The notes: generated from the sequence alone by a model not told the origin. Positions 12,206-21,817 are shown, counted from the stretch's first letter. The stretch: DNA of 64,000 bases from Zoogloea dura (GCF_012927165.1 NZ_JABBGA010000006.1:1-64000); one strand, 5' to 3'. Program-made: numbers and translations.

Positions 12206-14116
12206 TCAGATCTGCGGAGGGACGCTTTGGGGCGCGGTACTTGAGGTGGGGGCCGGTGTGCTGGTCGAGATGGGCCATTCGATCAGAATGCGGGTTCCCC
12301 CGCCCGGCCGCTGGCAGATGTCCAGGTGGGCCCCGATCATCATGGCGCGGGTGCGCATGTTGTGGGTGCCGAGGCCATGGGAGGCGCCGGGGCCTTCGTG
12401 GCCGGGCCGGCCGATGCCGTCGTCCTCGACGGAGATGCGGATCGCCTCCGGGTAACCTCCTACATCGGCGTGCAGGGAGATGGTGCTGGCCTGGGCGTGT
12501 TTGAGGATATTGGTGAAGGCTTCCAGCAGGATGCGCTGCAGGTGCAATGCCGACTGCGGGGTGAGCTGGGTGTGGCTGGGCAGGTGAGGGACGTCCCAGG
12601 CCACCTTCAGGCCGGCTGCCGCCAGCCGCGGCTGCAGGCGGTAGCGCAGGTTGGCCAGGAGGGCGGTCAGGTCGTGATCGAGTGGTTGCAGGGAGTCGAC
12701 TGCAATACGCATCTCGTCGAGGGCCACCCGCACATGCTCGGACAGGGTGGGCAGGTCGGTCACCTTCCGGTCGAGCAGGTTGAGCAGGCCGACCAGTTGG
12801 GAGCCGATCCCGTCGTGGAGTTCGCGCATGATCCGTTGCCGTTCCTCGGCCAGGGCCTGGGCCTCCCTTTCCCGGTGGAGGGTGGCCAGGGCTTCGGTGA
12901 GCTGCCGCTCCCGTTCCCCGATGCGGCTGGCCAGGCTGGCGTTGAGATCGTGTACCGCGGCGATGGAGCGGCCGTAGCGATCCACCACGATGCCGGAGAG
13001 AATCAGCACGAAGAAGAACACGGCGTGGGGCATCAGCGGGTAGGGGGCTCCGCTGCCGATCCCCATGCGCACCTGGATGAGATCGTGGCCACCGCAGGCG
13101 ATGGCGGCTGCGCCGGCAATGGAGAGGAGCCGGGCGATCGGGCTCGAGGTCTGCTGCAGCTGGTGCAATACGTGTCCGTAGCAGGCAAGCCCTACCACCA
13201 TGAGGAGGCCCAGGGCCCCCGTCCACAGCTGGGGCTGGCCGAGCCCGAAGGAGGCGGCGATCAGCACCAGCACTGTCAGCAGGAGGCTGTGGATGCCCCT
13301 GACCAGCCAGGGCGGGGGCTTGCCGAGGGCCTGCAGCACGAACTGGGCCACGAAGCAGAGGTGCAGGCTGTAGCAGACGGCGACCACGGCGCCCCAGGCG
13401 GGCCAGGGCAAGGGGGTCAGGATGAGGGTCTGGTCGTATACCCTGACGAAACCGGACAGGGCGGCGATGCTGAAGCTGCCGTAAAGCGGATCGGCCTGGC
13501 GGTGCCAGAGGGCGAGGGAGAGGGTGCCGATCAAGGCCAGGCTCACCGCGTAGATGCGCGGCAGATCCCGGCTCCACAGCTCGTCCCGGGTGTGCCGGGC
13601 GTCGATGTCCGACAGCGGGCCATAGTGCACGGCGCCAAGGCCGGCGGCCCGGAGAGGTTGCATGGTGGTATCGATCTCGAGCAGGTTGTCGGGCCCCGCC
13701 TGCAGCAGCGGGGCCGGAAGCCGCAGCACGTGGCTGCCCTTCAGGGCATCCGTGCGGCTGTCGCCCGGTGTGCCGACCCTTTCCAGCAGCTGGCCGTTAA
13801 GGCGGGCCTCCAGCTGGCTGCCGCTGTGGTCCAGCTGCACCGCCATGGGTTCGTCGGCAGGGGCCGGTGGCAGCCGGAGGCGATAGTGCGCCCTGCCGCC
13901 CAGGCCCGGAAAGTCCTTCTCCCAGCGATGGCGCAGGCTGACCAGGCGAGTCTCCACCGGTCGGCCATCGGGGGCCAGCGTGGCCTCGGCCTGGTCCAGC
14001 CGCGTCAGCTCGGTGCTGTCGGCCGGGTTCCGCAGGGCTAGGATCACCAGCAGCAGGAGCCCGGCCAGAAGGAGCTGCGGAGACCATCGGGGAGGCGCGA
14101 GGCGGAGGCGCAGCAT
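12206..14116 (-). CDS. Membrane sensor histidine kinase, NarL/DegS-like (HisKA_3), 7TM input domain
   Basis: 636 residues from the ATG at 14114-14116. An N-terminal membrane anchor (about 12-28) is followed by a periplasmic beta-rich domain to about 190, then a block of about seven hydrophobic helices (to about 385) as in 7TMR-DISM sensors. A coiled coil leads to a HisKA_3 dimerisation domain with His434 in IMRELHDGIGSQL. A C-terminal ATPase domain has ILLEAFTNILKHAQA (N box), DDGIG and GLGTHNMRTRA. It should autophosphorylate and pass phosphate to the LuxR-type regulator encoded 13 bp upstream in the same operon. The outer domain suggests sensing of a carbohydrate or cell-wall-derived ligand, which is family-level inference. 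Confidence 0.87.
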   Translation of the reverse strand: MLRLRLAPPRWSPQLLLAGLLLLVILALRNPADSTELTRLDQAEATLAPDGRPVETRLVSLRHRWEKDFPGLGGRAHYRLRLPPAPADEPMAVQLDHSGSQLEARLNGQLLERVGTPGDSRTDALKGSHVLRLPAPLLQAGPDNLLEIDTTMQPLRAAGLGAVHYGPLSDIDARHTRDELWSRDLPRIYAVSLALIGTLSLALWHRQADPLYGSFSIAALSGFVRVYDQTLILTPLPWPAWGAVVAVCYSLHLCFVAQFVLQALGKPPPWLVRGIHSLLLTVLVLIAASFGLGQPQLWTGALGLLMVVGLACYGHVLHQLQQTSSPIARLLSIAGAAAIACGGHDLIQVRMGIGSGAPYPLMPHAVFFFVLILSGIVVDRYGRSIAAVHDLNASLASRIGERERQLTEALATLHREREAQALAEERQRIMRELHDGIGSQLVGLLNLLDRKVTDLPTLSEHVRVALDEMRIAVDSLQPLDHDLTALLANLRYRLQPRLAAAGLKVAWDVPHLPSHTQLTPQSALHLQRILLEAFTNILKHAQASTISLHADVGGYPEAIRISVEDDGIGRPGHEGPGASHGLGTHNMRTRAMMIGAHLDICQRPGGGTRILIEWPISTSTPAPTSSTAPQSVPPQI

Positions 14117-14129
14117 GGACGGCTCCCGC

Positions 14130-14777
14130 TCAGCGCAGCAGGCCGATCTGCCGTGCTTCGAAGATCGCCTCGGTCTTGTTGTGCACTCCGAGCTTGCCGT
14201 AGATGTTGCGGATGTGGGTGTGCACGGTGTTGAGGGACACGGAGATCTGGTCGGCAATTTCTCCATAGGTGAAACCCCGGGCGACCAGGTCGAGGATCTG
14301 GCTTTCCCGCGCGGACAGGCGATCCGTCTGTTCGGGCTGCTGCTGCGTGCGCGCAGGATGCAGGCGTTGCAGCAGCTTGCGGGCGATCAAGGGGGAGAGG
14401 GGGGAGCCGCCGTCCTGCAGGCTGCGCACATGTCCGGCCAGGTCCGCCTCGGTGCCGTCTTTCAGCAGGTAGCCGCAGGCCCCCGCCTCGAAGGCGTCAA
14501 GCATGTTCTTCTCGTCGCCGAAGATCGACACCACCATGATGGCGCAGTCCGGCCGCAGGCGGGCGCAGGCGTGGATGACCTGAATGCCCGGCATGTCCGG
14601 CAGCCCCAGGTCCACCAAGAGCACGTCCACGGGATTGCGGGCAAACCAATGGAGCAGGTCGCCGCCCGTGGCGGAGGCGTGCAGCAGCGACAGCCCGGGG
14701 GAGCCGGCGATCACGCGGGTGAAGCGCGCCCGCGTGTCAGGGTCGTCTTCGACGAGGGCAAGAGTGGTCGTAAGCAT
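14130..14777 (-). CDS. LuxR/NarL family response regulator
   Basis: 215 residues from ATG at 14775-14777. The receiver domain has the acidic pair EDD (10-12), the phosphoacceptor Asp56 in VDVLLVDLGLPDMPG and a conserved Lys in GYLLKDG. The C-terminal LuxR helix-turn-helix reads LSARESQILDLVARGFTYGEIADQ, then VSLNTVHTHIRNIYGKLGVHNKTEA. It is the partner of the histidine kinase immediately downstream. The open frame extends upstream to 14945, but the extra 56 residues are not receiver-like. The likely targets are its own promoter region and the divergent secreted-protein gene, because an inverted repeat lies between them (14889-14906). Confidence 0.92.
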   Translation of the reverse strand: MLTTTLALVEDDPDTRARFTRVIAGSPGLSLLHASATGGDLLHWFARNPVDVLLVDLGLPDMPGIQVIHACARLRPDCAIMVVSIFGDEKNMLDAFEAGACGYLLKDGTEADLAGHVRSLQDGGSPLSPLIARKLLQRLHPARTQQQPEQTDRLSARESQILDLVARGFTYGEIADQISVSLNTVHTHIRNIYGKLGVHNKTEAIFEARQIGLLR

Positions 14778-14888
14778 CGTTGTTCTTGTGGACTGGCGCT
14801 CTGCGGGGGGAGGTTGGTGGCCGATGATGGGTATGCCATCCGCCTTTTCATCCTTGCACACGCTTCCGCTTTTTTCTACCCGGATGTA

Positions 14889-14906
14889 ATCCCCATTAGT
14901 GGGGAT
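14889..14906. promoter_or_regulatory. Inverted repeat, candidate operator for the LuxR-type regulator
   Basis: Exact 7-bp arms ATCCCCA (14889-14895) and TGGGGAT (14900-14906) flank TTAG. The site sits in the 210-bp divergent intergenic region between the LuxR-type regulator (start 14777) and the secreted protein (start 14988). NarL/LuxR proteins bind short inverted heptamers, so this is a reasonable operator candidate; the assignment is inference. Confidence 0.45.
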
Positions 14907-14987
14907 GAGAAATGCCCCTGCGTTTTGCAAGACTGCCCTTGTCATTGCATCGGCATGGTGCCTGCAATGGAACCTGGGGAGAGAGAC

Positions 14988-15743
14988 ATGTCATCGCATC
15001 GAATCCTGAACTGCATCGCTGCAGGTGTGAGCCTTCTGGCGCTCGGCGGGGCCGCCGAGGCTGTCGAAGCAAAGCCGGCCGCCGACCGCAACCTGCCCAA
15101 CGACAATGCGAACTTCATCGGCGACAGCCTGAGTTTCGAAGTCGATGCCTTGCTGGCATCGGACGGTGGAGAGGCCTGCCTGCGCAGGGGCGAACAGGTG
15201 GGGGTGATCGGTTTGAAGAACAACGACATCCTCCAGCTCCGCGTCAAGACGGGCTCGCAGACGGCGGAGCGCATGTGCCCGGTGAAGGGGGGGGAGGCCA
15301 TCACGGCCAAGCCTGTCGAGCGCATGCGCTATGAGCTGCCTGTTTCCGGCCTGGAGGAGCTGGGGGCCCACCGCTCCGGCTGGACTTATGGGATGTTGAT
15401 GGTGCCCTTCAAATATGTGTTGTCCGGCGACCGGGGCATGCGGGGTGCCAGCACTGTGGGCGGCTACATGGGGTGGCGCCAGACCCCGGTGCTGGGGATG
15501 GAGTACAGCTATATCGGCTTTGTCGGCGCCACGGTGATCTCCATCCAGAAGACGGAGAACGGCGAAACCCGTAAAACCGACAACGCGGGCCTGTCCGCCG
15601 GTTTTGGCGTCATCACCCGGATGAAGGGAGCCTTCCAGGTGGGAGGTGTGATCGGCTGGGACATGGTCTCCCGGGACGCGGGCTATGCAGGCAATTACAA
15701 GCCCTGGGCATCCATCCAGGTCGGGTATTCCTTTCTGCAGTGA
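14988..15743 (+). CDS. Secreted/outer-membrane protein of unknown function
   Basis: 251 residues. The ATG at 14988 follows GGGGAGAGAGA and gives a signal peptide (MSSHRILNCIAAGVSLLALG, cleavage likely near AEA at 23-26). The mature part has two halves: a charged N-terminal half with two Cys (around 65 and 103) and a glycine/aromatic-rich C-terminal half (about 130-251) with alternating patterns such as GGYMGWRQTPVLGMEYSYIG and a final VGYSFLQ. An aromatic C-terminus preceded by alternating residues is compatible with a beta-barrel or beta-sandwich at the outer membrane. I do not recognise a family. Its position opposite the LuxR-type system suggests it is a target of that system, and it is followed by a PhoD-like phosphatase 18 bp downstream, probably in the same operon. 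Confidence 0.7.
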   Translation: MSSHRILNCIAAGVSLLALGGAAEAVEAKPAADRNLPNDNANFIGDSLSFEVDALLASDGGEACLRRGEQVGVIGLKNNDILQLRVKTGSQTAERMCPVKGGEAITAKPVERMRYELPVSGLEELGAHRSGWTYGMLMVPFKYVLSGDRGMRGASTVGGYMGWRQTPVLGMEYSYIGFVGATVISIQKTENGETRKTDNAGLSAGFGVITRMKGAFQVGGVIGWDMVSRDAGYAGNYKPWASIQVGYSFLQ

Positions 15744-15761
15744 CATCGACAGGGGGACATC

Positions 15762-16736
15762 ATGAAAATCGCCTTCACTTCTTGTTTCGACGCCGAGGAC
15801 GATCTGGTCCAGGTCGTCTGGGACCGCATCGCCGAGCAGGGCCCGGATGTCCTGCTCCTGCTTGGGGACTCCATTTACATGGATTTCGGGATCAAGCTCC
15901 TGGGGGCGGATCGGCCCCTTGGGCGGCCGCGCAAGTTTTCGCTCGAGAAGTTCGCTGCAGTGATGCACGGGCTGTATGCCCGACAATGGGGGGTTGCTTC
16001 CTTCCAGCGCCTGGTGCGCAGTGGGCTGCGCCTGGGGATGACCTGGGACGACCATGATTTCGCCTGGAACAACAGCCGGGGGGCCGGGCAGCAAGACGAC
16101 TTTGCCGTGCCGCAGGAAAAACGGCGGATTTCCCGCGGCCTGTTCCTGCAGTTCCGCCACGCCCTGGAGACCCTCGCCTCCGGCAGCCCCTATCCTGCCT
16201 GCCCACCCTTGCCTGAACTCCTGGCTCAGCCCGATGCGGGAATCCAGTCCCTGTTCGACGTGGGCGAAGTTCGTTTCATCATGCTCGACGGGCGCAGTTT
16301 CCGGCAGGACCCGAGCCACACCGATCCACCGATCTCGTCCATGCATGGGGCCAGCCAGATGACCTGGTTGATCGACCAGTTGAAAGCCTGGCCGGGGATC
16401 AAGGTTGTGGGAGCGGGCAGTGTGATGAGCGGTGCGGACGAAGCCTGGGAGGCATACATGGATTACGCCCGGATACTGGATGAGGCACCGAATCGGGTCA
16501 TCGTGCTGACGGGGGACATTCATCACAACCGTCGTCCCAGGGACCGTCGGCCCCTGGGAGCGCATCTCTACGAGATCACCGCGTCGGGTGCAGCCCGTCC
16601 CGGCCTCTTCGATCGCAACCCCCGATTCCTGGGGGCCAGCGGCAATTTCGGCTTGCTGGTGGTGGAGCACGGACAGGTCGAGGCGCGCCTGTTTGAAGCA
16701 GGGGGTTATTCAGGGACCTGGCGTCTCGATTTCTGA
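15762..16736 (+). CDS. PhoD-like metallophosphatase (alkaline phosphatase D family)
   Basis: 324 residues with the PhoD-type metallophosphoesterase signature: FTSCFDAED at the N-terminus, LLLLGDSIYMD (GDxIY, about 33-43), LGMTWDDHDFAWNN (WDDHD, about 92-104) and VLTGDIHHNRRP (GD.H, about 248-259). Metal ligands appear complete. No signal peptide or Tat motif is present, unlike secreted PhoD, so the enzyme is probably cytoplasmic and may act on phosphodiesters rather than exported substrates. It lies 18 bp after the secreted unknown protein, consistent with an operon under the LuxR-type system. The ATG at 15762 follows AGGGGG. Confidence 0.82.
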   Translation: MKIAFTSCFDAEDDLVQVVWDRIAEQGPDVLLLLGDSIYMDFGIKLLGADRPLGRPRKFSLEKFAAVMHGLYARQWGVASFQRLVRSGLRLGMTWDDHDFAWNNSRGAGQQDDFAVPQEKRRISRGLFLQFRHALETLASGSPYPACPPLPELLAQPDAGIQSLFDVGEVRFIMLDGRSFRQDPSHTDPPISSMHGASQMTWLIDQLKAWPGIKVVGAGSVMSGADEAWEAYMDYARILDEAPNRVIVLTGDIHHNRRPRDRRPLGAHLYEITASGAARPGLFDRNPRFLGASGNFGLLVVEHGQVEARLFEAGGYSGTWRLDF

Positions 16737-16930
16737 AAGCCCCCCGGTTTCGCACGATGATCCACGGCAGGTACGCCATGACATGGCGCACGTTCGGCCT
16801 GCAGGGACGCTGCGATCATCGATCCCGTTCGGTTACAGTGGCTCACACGGCCTGCGTATCGCGCGCTGGCGGAACATGTGGCCGGCCCGGCTGTCTGCCG
16901 GGTTGGAGCAATCGATCGAGGAGCCTGGAG

Positions 16931-18403
16931 ATGGGGGTGGAGCGTAGCAATGACGGCCGTGGGCTGGGAGCTTCGATGGCGGGGCTGTGGCGGCGGCTGG
17001 TGAAGGGGCGGGAAGAGGACAAGGCGCCAGTGCCCCGGTCTGCCGGAGTGCCGGCCCGTACCTGGCGGCGCATCAACGAGGTACTCAAGGCGGCAGCCGG
17101 TGACTACGATGGCGAGGCCCGCGCCCGGGAGCGGGTCGGCCACCTGCTGGCCTTCTACCGGGACGCCGGTGACGATGACCGGCGTGAATTCCTGGCCCGT
17201 CTTGAAGCGGGCTTCGCTGCGCCTGCCGCAGAGGTGCGGCGGGCTATCGAGGACTATCTCAATGCGTCGGATGGCGCGGCGCGGGTGAGGGCGGAGGGGC
17301 TGCTTGCGGCCAGCCTCGAATCCCCGCGCCTGCGCATCCTGCGCCAGTTCAACCTGCTGCCCGACGGGGTGCACGCCCTGGTGGACATGCGGGCCGATCT
17401 CTACCGCCTGGGGGCGGATGCCTGTCCTGCCCTGGAGCAGGACCTGCTGCGTCTGCTCACCCTGTGGTTCGATGCGGGCTTCCTCGAGCTGCGCCGGATC
17501 GGCTGGGAGTCGCCCGCGTCCCTGCTCGAGAAGCTGATCCGCTACGAGGCCGTGCACGAGATCAAGTCGTGGAGCGACCTGCGCAACCGGCTCGATTCCG
17601 ACCGGCGCTGCTATGCCTTCTTCCATGGCCGCATGCCGGCCGAGCCGCTGATCTTCGTGGAGGTGGCGCTGGTCCGGGAGATTGCCGACAAGGTGCAGAC
17701 CCTGCTCGACGAGACCCAGCCGACTCTCGATCCGGAGTCGGCCACCACCGCGATCTTCTACTCCATCTCCAACGCGCAGACCGGGCTGCGCGGGGTGAGC
17801 ATGGGCGAGTTCCTGATCAAGCGGGTGGTGCAGCAGTTGCTGTCCGAGTATCCGCGCCTGCGCAACTTTGCGACCTTGTCGCCGATCCCGGGTTTCAGCC
17901 GCTGGCTGGACAAGCGGCTGGCGGAGGCGGCTTACCTGGAGCGCATCCCTACCGAGGTCAGGGCGCTGCTGGAGGCCACCGGCAAGAGCGGCATGGCGGC
18001 CATCCAGCATTGTCTTGCCCAGGAGGTGGCGGGCGCGGCCGGCCAGCCGGCCCTGAAGGCCTGGCTGGAGGGGGAGTGCGCCTACTACCTGGCCCGCGAG
18101 AAGAGCGGCAAGCACCCTCTCGACCCGGTCGGGCGCTTCCATTTTTCGAATGGTGCCAGCCTGGGGCGCATCAACTGGCTGGGCGATGTGTCGGCCCGTG
18201 GCCTGCGCCAGTCCTGTGGGCTGATGGTGAACTACATCTACGCGCTGAAGAACATCGAGCGGCAGCACCAGGACTATGCCCGCGAGGGCAGCCTGACCCT
18301 GGATGCCGATGTCGAGCGCTGTCTCGATGCGGCGCTCCGGCTGCGCCGGGGCCGGCGGCCGGCGGGACGGGCGACTCCGGCGTCCCCGGCCGGGGTGTCC
18401 TGA
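16931..18403 (+). CDS. mcd: Malonyl-CoA decarboxylase
   Basis: 490 residues with the all-helical N-terminal domain and the GNAT-like catalytic domain of malonyl-CoA decarboxylase, which converts malonyl-CoA to acetyl-CoA and CO2. Recognisable stretches are SWSDLRNRLDSDRRCYAFFH, FVEVAL, FYSISNAQTGLRGVSMGEFL and ATLSPIPGFSRWL, then the LDPVGRFHFSNGA and RGLRQSCGLMVNYIY segments near the C-terminus. The frame is open further upstream to 16757. I chose 16931 because GAGGAG (16918-16923) sits 7 bp before this ATG; ATG 16976 is a second possibility. In many proteobacteria mcd accompanies malonate uptake genes, but none are adjacent. It converges with the FemAB-like gene, only 3 bp apart. Confidence 0.9.
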   Translation: MGVERSNDGRGLGASMAGLWRRLVKGREEDKAPVPRSAGVPARTWRRINEVLKAAAGDYDGEARARERVGHLLAFYRDAGDDDRREFLARLEAGFAAPAAEVRRAIEDYLNASDGAARVRAEGLLAASLESPRLRILRQFNLLPDGVHALVDMRADLYRLGADACPALEQDLLRLLTLWFDAGFLELRRIGWESPASLLEKLIRYEAVHEIKSWSDLRNRLDSDRRCYAFFHGRMPAEPLIFVEVALVREIADKVQTLLDETQPTLDPESATTAIFYSISNAQTGLRGVSMGEFLIKRVVQQLLSEYPRLRNFATLSPIPGFSRWLDKRLAEAAYLERIPTEVRALLEATGKSGMAAIQHCLAQEVAGAAGQPALKAWLEGECAYYLAREKSGKHPLDPVGRFHFSNGASLGRINWLGDVSARGLRQSCGLMVNYIYALKNIERQHQDYAREGSLTLDADVERCLDAALRLRRGRRPAGRATPASPAGVS

Positions 18404-18406
18404 GCG

Positions 18407-19540
18407 TCAGGCGGGATCGGCGGCGGAGCGGAAGGGCAGGCGCTCGGACAGTTCATCCAGGTAGGCCTCCATGCCGCCCCGTTCCTGGGCCAGGAAGCGG
18501 GCCACTGCGTCGCGGAAGCGCGGGTCGGCGATCCAGTGGGCCGATACGGTACGCACCGGCTCCAGGCCGCGGGACAGCTTGTGTTCGCCCTGGGCGCCGC
18601 CTTCGAAGCGCTGCAGGCCCTGGCGGATGGCGTAGTCGATGGCCTGGTAGTAGCAGGCCTCGAAGTGCAGGCAGGGAATGAACTCGGTGCTGCCCCAGTA
18701 ACGGCCGTACAGGGCATCCCGGTCGCACAGGAAGAAGCTCGCCGCCACCGGCGTGCCGGCCCGTTCGGCGATCATCAGCACGCAGGCGTCCGGGGCGAGG
18801 GCGCAGAAGTCCTCGAAGAAACGCCGGGTCAGGTAGGGCGTGGAACGGTGCTCGGCGTAGGTGCGGCTGTAGCAGGCGTGGAAGTAGGCCCATTCCTCCG
18901 CGCCGATCGCTGCGCCGCGCAGGATGCGGAACACCACGCCGGCTTCGGCGACCTTGCGCCGCTCCTGGCGGATCTTCTTGCGCTTGGGCTGGGCCAGGCG
19001 GCCCAGGAAGTCCTCGAAATCCCGGTAGCCGGCGTTCTGCCAGTGGAACTGCACGCCGTGGCGGATCTCCAGGCCGGCGTCGGCCAGCCAGGTGGCCTCC
19101 TCGTCGGTGGGGAAAAGGATGTGCAGGGACGAGACGCCCGACTCTTGCACGGTTTCGAGCAGGTGCCCCAGCAGGGTGCGCCGTGCCGCGGCGTCCCGGC
19201 CGAGGATCCGGCTGCCCGGCACCGGCGTGAAGGGAATGGCCGACAGCCACTTGGGGTAATACTCGAGCCCGTGGCGGTGGTAGGCCTCGGCCCAGGCCCA
19301 GTCGAAGACGTATTCCCCGTAGGAGTGGCTCTTCAGATAGGCGGGCAGGGCGGCGAGCAGTCGATCGCCCTCCCACAGGGCTGCGTGGCGGGGTGTCCAG
19401 CCGCTGCGGGGCGACACGCAGCCCGAGCTTTCCAGCGTGGACAGGTAGGCGTGGGAGAGGGTGGGCTGTGCGCCGGCCAGGGCGTCCCACTGGTCGGCAG
19501 GAATCTCGGCGAGGGCGGCGTGCAAGGCGAAGCGGGGCAT
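18407..19540 (-). CDS. FemAB/GNAT-like protein (COG3146, formerly DUF482)
   Basis: 377 residues matching the family often labelled GNAT N-acetyltransferase or peptidoglycan-biosynthesis protein. Features include AYLKSHSYGEYVFDWAWAEA (about 68-87), KWLSAIPFTPVPGSR, AQPKRKKIRQERRKVAEAGV (basic helix, about 188-207) and the strongly conserved C-terminal RYWGSTEFIPCLHFEACYYQ and FEGGAQGEHKLSRGL. The fold resembles two linked GNAT domains as in FemX, which transfer amino acids from aminoacyl-tRNA to an acceptor. The true reaction in this family is not established. The start at 19538-19540 (MPRFALHAALAEIPADQWDA) is consistent with the family. It is convergent with mcd and divergent from nadE. Confidence 0.8.
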   Translation of the reverse strand: MPRFALHAALAEIPADQWDALAGAQPTLSHAYLSTLESSGCVSPRSGWTPRHAALWEGDRLLAALPAYLKSHSYGEYVFDWAWAEAYHRHGLEYYPKWLSAIPFTPVPGSRILGRDAAARRTLLGHLLETVQESGVSSLHILFPTDEEATWLADAGLEIRHGVQFHWQNAGYRDFEDFLGRLAQPKRKKIRQERRKVAEAGVVFRILRGAAIGAEEWAYFHACYSRTYAEHRSTPYLTRRFFEDFCALAPDACVLMIAERAGTPVAASFFLCDRDALYGRYWGSTEFIPCLHFEACYYQAIDYAIRQGLQRFEGGAQGEHKLSRGLEPVRTVSAHWIADPRFRDAVARFLAQERGGMEAYLDELSERLPFRSAADPA

Positions 19541-19625
19541 GGCAGTAGGGGGGCCGTGGGGACGTCAAGCATACAAGCATGAGGCAGACCATGGTCCATG
19601 CGCGCGGCGGGTGGCCCCTTCGCGG

Positions 19626-19631
19626 TATAGT
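19626..19631 (+). promoter_or_regulatory. Candidate -10 box just before nadE
   Basis: TATAGT lies only 8 bp before the nadE ATG, and no Shine-Dalgarno sequence precedes that ATG. If this box is used, the message would start within a few bases of the start codon (near-leaderless). No good -35 hexamer is seen at the proper distance, so support is modest. Confidence 0.35.
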
Positions 19632-19639
19632 GTCGCCCC

Positions 19640-21259
19640 ATGAAAACCCCTCTTACCGTCGCTGTCGCCCAGCTCAACTGTGTCGTGGGCGACATCTCCG
19701 GCAATGCACGCCGGATCCTGGATGCGGTGACCCGGGCCAAGGCCGCGGGCGCCGATGTGGTGCTGACTCCCGAGCTGGCCCTGTGCGGCTACCCGGCAGA
19801 AGACCTGTTGCTGCGCCCGGCCTTCATCGAGGCCTGTGCCACCGAGCTCGCCGCCCTCGCCGTCGAGGTGCAGGGCATCACCGCGCTGGTGGGTTACCCG
19901 GCCGAAGTGGAAGGCGTGCGCTACAACGCGGCCGCGGTGATCCGTGATGGCCGCGTGGTGGACACCTATTTCAAGCATCGCCTGCCCAACTACGAAGTCT
20001 TCGACGAAGAGCGCTATTTCGAGGCCGGCACAGGCGCCTGCGTGTTCGAGCTGAAGGGCGTGCGGGTCGGCGTGAACATCTGCGCCGACGTGTGGGAGTC
20101 CGGTGCCGCCGAAGTGGCCCGCGAGGCAGGGGCCGAGCTGCTGCTGGTGCTCAATGCCTCACCCTTCCACATGAACAAGCAGCAGCGCCGCTACGAGGTG
20201 CTGCGCGAGCGCGTGGCCGACACCGGCCTGCCGGTGGCCTACTGCAACCTGGTGGGCGGGCAGGACGAGCTGGTCTTTGACGGCGGCTCCTTTGCCCTCG
20301 ACCCGGATGGCGGCCTGGCCTGGCAGGGCAGCGTGTTTGCCGAAGAACTGGCCATGCTGCGCTTTGCCGAGGGTGCCTGGCAGGACCGCCAGCTGCCCGA
20401 ATCCCGCCCGGTTGAGGCGGACGTCTACGAAGCCCTGGTGCTGGGGGTGCGCGACTACCTGGGCAAGAACGGCTTTCCCGGCGCCCTCATCGGCCTGTCC
20501 GGCGGGGTGGATTCGGCCCTCACGCTGGCCATCGCGGTGGATGCCCTGGGCGCCGAGCGGGTGCGCGCGGTGATGATGCCCTCGCCCTACACCGCCCAGA
20601 TGAGCCTGGATGATTCCCGCGAGATGATCCGCCGCATCGGCGTGCGCTACGACGAGATCGCCATCGAGCCGGCCATGCGCACTTTCGCCGAGCTGCTGGC
20701 GCCCCATTTTGCCGGCCTGCCGGAGGATGCCACCGAGGAGAACCTGCAGTCGCGCATCCGCGGCATGCTGCTGATGGCCCTCTCCAACAAGACCGGCGCC
20801 ATCGTGTTGACCACCGGCAACAAGAGCGAGATGGCCACCGGCTACGCCACCCTCTACGGCGATATGGCCGGCGGTTTCGCGGTCATCAAGGACATCTACA
20901 AGACCTTCGTGTATCGCCTGTGTGCCTGGCGCAACGCCCAGCCTGGCGGCCCGGTGATCCCCGACAACATCCTGACCCGGCCGCCCTCGGCTGAGCTCAA
21001 ACCCGACCAGTGCGACCAGGACTCCCTGCCACCCTACGAGGTGCTCGACGCCATCATCGCCGCCTACATGGAAGAAGACCTGTCGCCGGACGAGATCATC
21101 GCCCGGGGCTATCCGGAGGCCGATGTGAAGCGTACCGTGGGCATGCTCCGGCGCAACGAGTACAAGCGCCGCCAGGCGCCCCCCGGCGTGCGGGTCACCC
21201 AGCGGGGTTTCGGCAAGGACTGGCGCTATCCCATCACCTCCCGCTACCGCGACGCCTGA
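19640..21259 (+). CDS. nadE: NAD+ synthase, glutamine-hydrolysing
   Basis: 539 residues, two domains. The N-terminal nitrilase-like glutaminase (about 1-250) has the catalytic Glu in TPELALCGYPAEDLL, a Lys near HRLPNYEVFDE and the Cys in VNICADVWES. The C-terminal ATP-PPase domain (about 270-539) has the P-loop LIGLSGGVDSALTLAIAVDA and GNKSEMATGYATLYGDMAGG. It makes NAD+ from deamido-NAD+ using glutamine, so ammonia is channelled internally. It is followed by a PII gene 84 bp downstream on the same strand, a common arrangement in betaproteobacteria that couples NAD synthesis with nitrogen status. Confidence 0.96.
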   Translation: MKTPLTVAVAQLNCVVGDISGNARRILDAVTRAKAAGADVVLTPELALCGYPAEDLLLRPAFIEACATELAALAVEVQGITALVGYPAEVEGVRYNAAAVIRDGRVVDTYFKHRLPNYEVFDEERYFEAGTGACVFELKGVRVGVNICADVWESGAAEVAREAGAELLLVLNASPFHMNKQQRRYEVLRERVADTGLPVAYCNLVGGQDELVFDGGSFALDPDGGLAWQGSVFAEELAMLRFAEGAWQDRQLPESRPVEADVYEALVLGVRDYLGKNGFPGALIGLSGGVDSALTLAIAVDALGAERVRAVMMPSPYTAQMSLDDSREMIRRIGVRYDEIAIEPAMRTFAELLAPHFAGLPEDATEENLQSRIRGMLLMALSNKTGAIVLTTGNKSEMATGYATLYGDMAGGFAVIKDIYKTFVYRLCAWRNAQPGGPVIPDNILTRPPSAELKPDQCDQDSLPPYEVLDAIIAAYMEEDLSPDEIIARGYPEADVKRTVGMLRRNEYKRRQAPPGVRVTQRGFGKDWRYPITSRYRDA

Positions 21260-21682
<423 letters not shown>

Positions 21683-21734
21683 GCCTGTCCTGACGCCGCG
21701 CTGACGCGCCTCCCGGCGCCGTTTCGCCCCGCAC

Positions 21735-21759
21735 AGCCCGGCTTTGGCCGGGCTTTGTG
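21735..21759 (+). terminator. Intrinsic terminator after the PII gene
   Basis: Stem AGCCCGGC (21735-21742), loop TTTG, stem GCCGGGCT (21747-21754), then a short T-rich tail TTTGTGTT. Confidence 0.8.
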
Positions 21760-21817
21760 TTGATGGGCCGCCGCTTTGCGTAAAATGGCGGGTTTTCAGC
21801 TTCTCCGGATTCCCGTC

